Positions 6,727 through 8,513 of a stretch of DNA of 8,513 nt are shown in pieces (the stretch's first letter is position 1; each line of letters opens with the position of its first letter). The DNA lies in contig JAJBTL010000039.1 in assembly GCA_020860865.1 (NCBI GenBank), positions 1-8,513 of the forward strand, in the 5' to 3' direction. This stretch comes from Planctomycetota bacterium. Its GTDB lineage: Bacteria > Planctomycetota > SZUA-567. The position numbers and the translations under genes are program-made. The notes beneath the pieces were generated by a model that saw only the letters and a list, made by a program, of their open reading frames with translations, was not told where the DNA came from and did no database searches.

Positions 6727-8513
6727 TCAGAGCACCTTGAACGTCACGATGGTGATGTCGTCCCGCATGTCCGCCATGCCCCGGTGCCGGTCGAGATCGG
6801 CCATGAGGGTGCCGACGAAATCGTGGCTCGACAAATCCCGGTTCCGCCTGAGGAACTCCCGGAGGCGGCGGTCGGAATACTCCTCCTCCGACGCGTTCAT
6901 GCACTCGACCACACCGTCCGTGTACAGGAAAACCCGGTCGCCATGGCCGAGTTTGACCCGTTTCTCCCGGATGGACCGTTCGAAAATGGCGCCACGGTCG
7001 AACCCGAGGGCGATGCCGCCCGGGTTCACGATGTCGACGCTGCCGTCCGCCCGGGCGATAAGCATGGGGGTATGTCCGGCCGAGGCGCAGATCATTGTCC
7101 TGTCCATTGGATCGAGGATGACATAGTAGGCGGTGACGAACATCCCTTTCGGAATGTCGACGGAGAGGATGGCGTTGACCCGGCTCAGGGTCTCGGCCGC
7201 CGACTCGGCCCCGGGCGCGACAAAGCGGAGAATGGCCCGGGTCGTCGACATGACAAGGGCGGCCGGGATGGATTTCCCCGACGCATCCGCCACCACCAGG
7301 CCGACGTGCCTGTCGTCAACCGGCAGGAAGTCGAAATAATCGCCGCCGATTTCCCGGGCCGGCCGGTAGATGGTGTGCATGTCGAGGCCACGGACGCGGG
7401 GCGTCTGGAGCAGCAAGAGGTTGTTCTGGATTTCCCGGGCGACGGCGAGGTCGCTTTCAAGCCGGCTCGTCTCACGTTCATTCAGCCGCGCCACCCTGAC
7501 CCGTTCGGCCATGGAGTTGAAGGCCTGGGCGAGGAGGTCGATTTCGTAGCCGTCACGGCCGGTGGCGCGCCGGGTGAAATCGCCTTCCGCCATGGCCTGC
7601 ATGTCGGCGGCGAGGCGTCGCATGGGGGCGATGATGCGCCGGGCCGAGTACCAACTGGCCAGGGCGATAAGGATGGCGAGGAGGAGGCCTAGTCCGGCCA
7701 GCGACAACATGAAGGCGTTCTGCTCCAGGTTGTGCTGGTGGGTCCGGAGGACGATGACGGACGAACCGAGGAGTATTTCCGGATTGTCAATCGCGTATAT
7801 CCGCGCCACCGCCCGGACAACCGGTTCCGGAGGGATGGAATTGACATAGTCGACGTAGATGTGGAGGTTGTCGACGATTACCGGGTCGGGGGGGAGCGGC
7901 ACGCTTTTCAGGGTCAGGTAGTCGAAGCGGAACGAGGCGTTCCGGCTCTGGGCCATGACGGACCCGGACGGGGTAAGGAGGAACGCCGCCACCATTTCCG
8001 TCTGCGTCTGGGACGAATTTAAATAACGGTCGTAGGTTTGGAGGATGGTCCGTTCCGCCGCCCGTTCCATGATGGAGGCCGGGGCGTATTCGTCCATCTG
8101 GAATCCGGTGGCCTCGACCCACTCTTCCGGGCTGACAAAACCGTGGGTAACGAGCCAGTGATCACCCGCCGGCCATTCGGCCATCTCGAGGTATTCCGGA
8201 TGATCCTCGAGGAATTTTTGTTGGTGGTAAATAAGGATGCGGCCAAGGATGCCGGTGTTGAAGGCGGTGTAGGTGGCGTCGGAGCGGAGATCGTGCAGTT
8301 GCAGCACGTTCAGCCGATCCCGGACCACCAAGGCAAGGATGATGAGCCCGGCAATGGTGGCGGCGAGAACGGGCAGGGCCAGGCGCAGGGCCAGGCCCAT
8401 GCGGGATTTCGTGTATTTGATACGAATGGACTTCTGGCCGACAAAGGTGTCGGACTTCGGCCGGCCCGGCGGGACACGGGTGGACTGGCCGCTGTCGCGG
8501 ACCGATTCCGAGT
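6727..8513 (-). CDS. Membrane SpoIIE/PP2C-type serine phosphatase with HAMP domain, start not in window
   Basis: Residues are numbered from the ATG at 8400. Layout: TM1 (about 4-26), an extracytoplasmic region of about 200 residues, TM2 (about 229-251), HAMP (252-304, RRIIAPMRRLAADMQAM then EGDF), a linker helix AREIQNNLLL (321-330), and a SpoIIE/PP2C domain (335-557). Metal-binding and core motifs are present: GGDYFDF with Asp354, VADASGK with Asp372, AGHTPML, YTDGVVE with Asp495, and RDDITIV with Asp547/548. It should dephosphorylate the STAS protein encoded next, in response to an external signal. The outer domain ends in strands (VVRAVARIYAIDNPEILLGSSVIVL) that suggest a Cache/PAS-like fold. 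The ATG at 8400 lacks a ribosome binding site. The frame stays open to the window edge, adding 37 plausible basic residues with no ATG, GTG or TTG, so the true start is probably outside. Confidence 0.93.
   Translation of the reverse strand, partial: SESVRDSGQSTRVPPGRPKSDTFVGQKSIRIKYTKSRMGLALRLALPVLAATIAGLIILALVVRDRLNVLQLHDLRSDATYTAFNTGILGRILIYHQQKFLEDHPEYLEMAEWPAGDHWLVTHGFVSPEEWVEATGFQMDEYAPASIMERAAERTILQTYDRYLNSSQTQTEMVAAFLLTPSGSVMAQSRNASFRFDYLTLKSVPLPPDPVIVDNLHIYVDYVNSIPPEPVVRAVARIYAIDNPEILLGSSVIVLRTHQHNLEQNAFMLSLAGLGLLLAILIALASWYSARRIIAPMRRLAADMQAMAEGDFTRRATGRDGYEIDLLAQAFNSMAERVRVARLNERETSRLESDLAVAREIQNNLLLLQTPRVRGLDMHTIYRPAREIGGDYFDFLPVDDRHVGLVVADASGKSIPAALVMSTTRAILRFVAPGAESAAETLSRVNAILSVDIPKGMFVTAYYVILDPMDRTMICASAGHTPMLIARADGSVDIVNPGGIALGFDRGAIFERSIREKRVKLGHGDRVFLYTDGVVECMNASEEEYSDRRLREFLRRNRDLSSHDFVGTLMADLDRHRGMADMRDDITIVTFKVL

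Overview
This GC-rich bacterial window holds eight protein-coding genes in two convergent blocks and no RNA genes, CRISPR array or insertion sequence. The organism cannot be named. The mix of ROK regulators, a divergent NagB-like protein, an FadD-type ligase and SpoIIE/STAS signalling is compatible with groups such as Spirochaetes or the PVC bacteria, but this is only a guess.

Left block, + strand (1-3257): a ROK-family protein cut by the window start, then 34 bp later a NagB/RpiA-fold sugar-phosphate isomerase/deaminase-like gene. That gene is closed by a strong intrinsic terminator (1780-1808). A consensus-like sigma-70 promoter (1861-1889) then drives a second ROK protein, which carries an N-terminal winged-helix domain and is a transcription regulator. 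Both ROK proteins lack the kinase catalytic Asp. The first has also lost all four zinc-ligand positions. The layout suggests a small (amino)sugar-phosphate locus with its own regulators.

Right block, - strand (8513 down to 3285): a membrane-anchored SpoIIE-type (PP2C) phosphatase with HAMP domain, cut by the window end; a STAS anti-anti-sigma-like protein; a hot-dog acyl-CoA thioesterase; a gap with a probable promoter and a perfect 11-bp inverted repeat; a FadD-like acyl-CoA ligase; and a SprT-like zinc metalloprotein whose GTG start overlaps the ligase stop. The first two form two parts of a partner-switching pathway (phosphatase and STAS substrate). The RsbW-like kinase is not in the window. 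The thioesterase and ligase act in opposite directions on acyl-CoA.

The blocks converge across only 27 bp (3258-3284) with no visible terminator. I see no clearly unprecedented system. The best leads are the degenerate ROK pair around an active-site-altered NagB homologue, the inverted repeat at the ligase promoter, and the link between partner-switch signalling and acyl-CoA genes.
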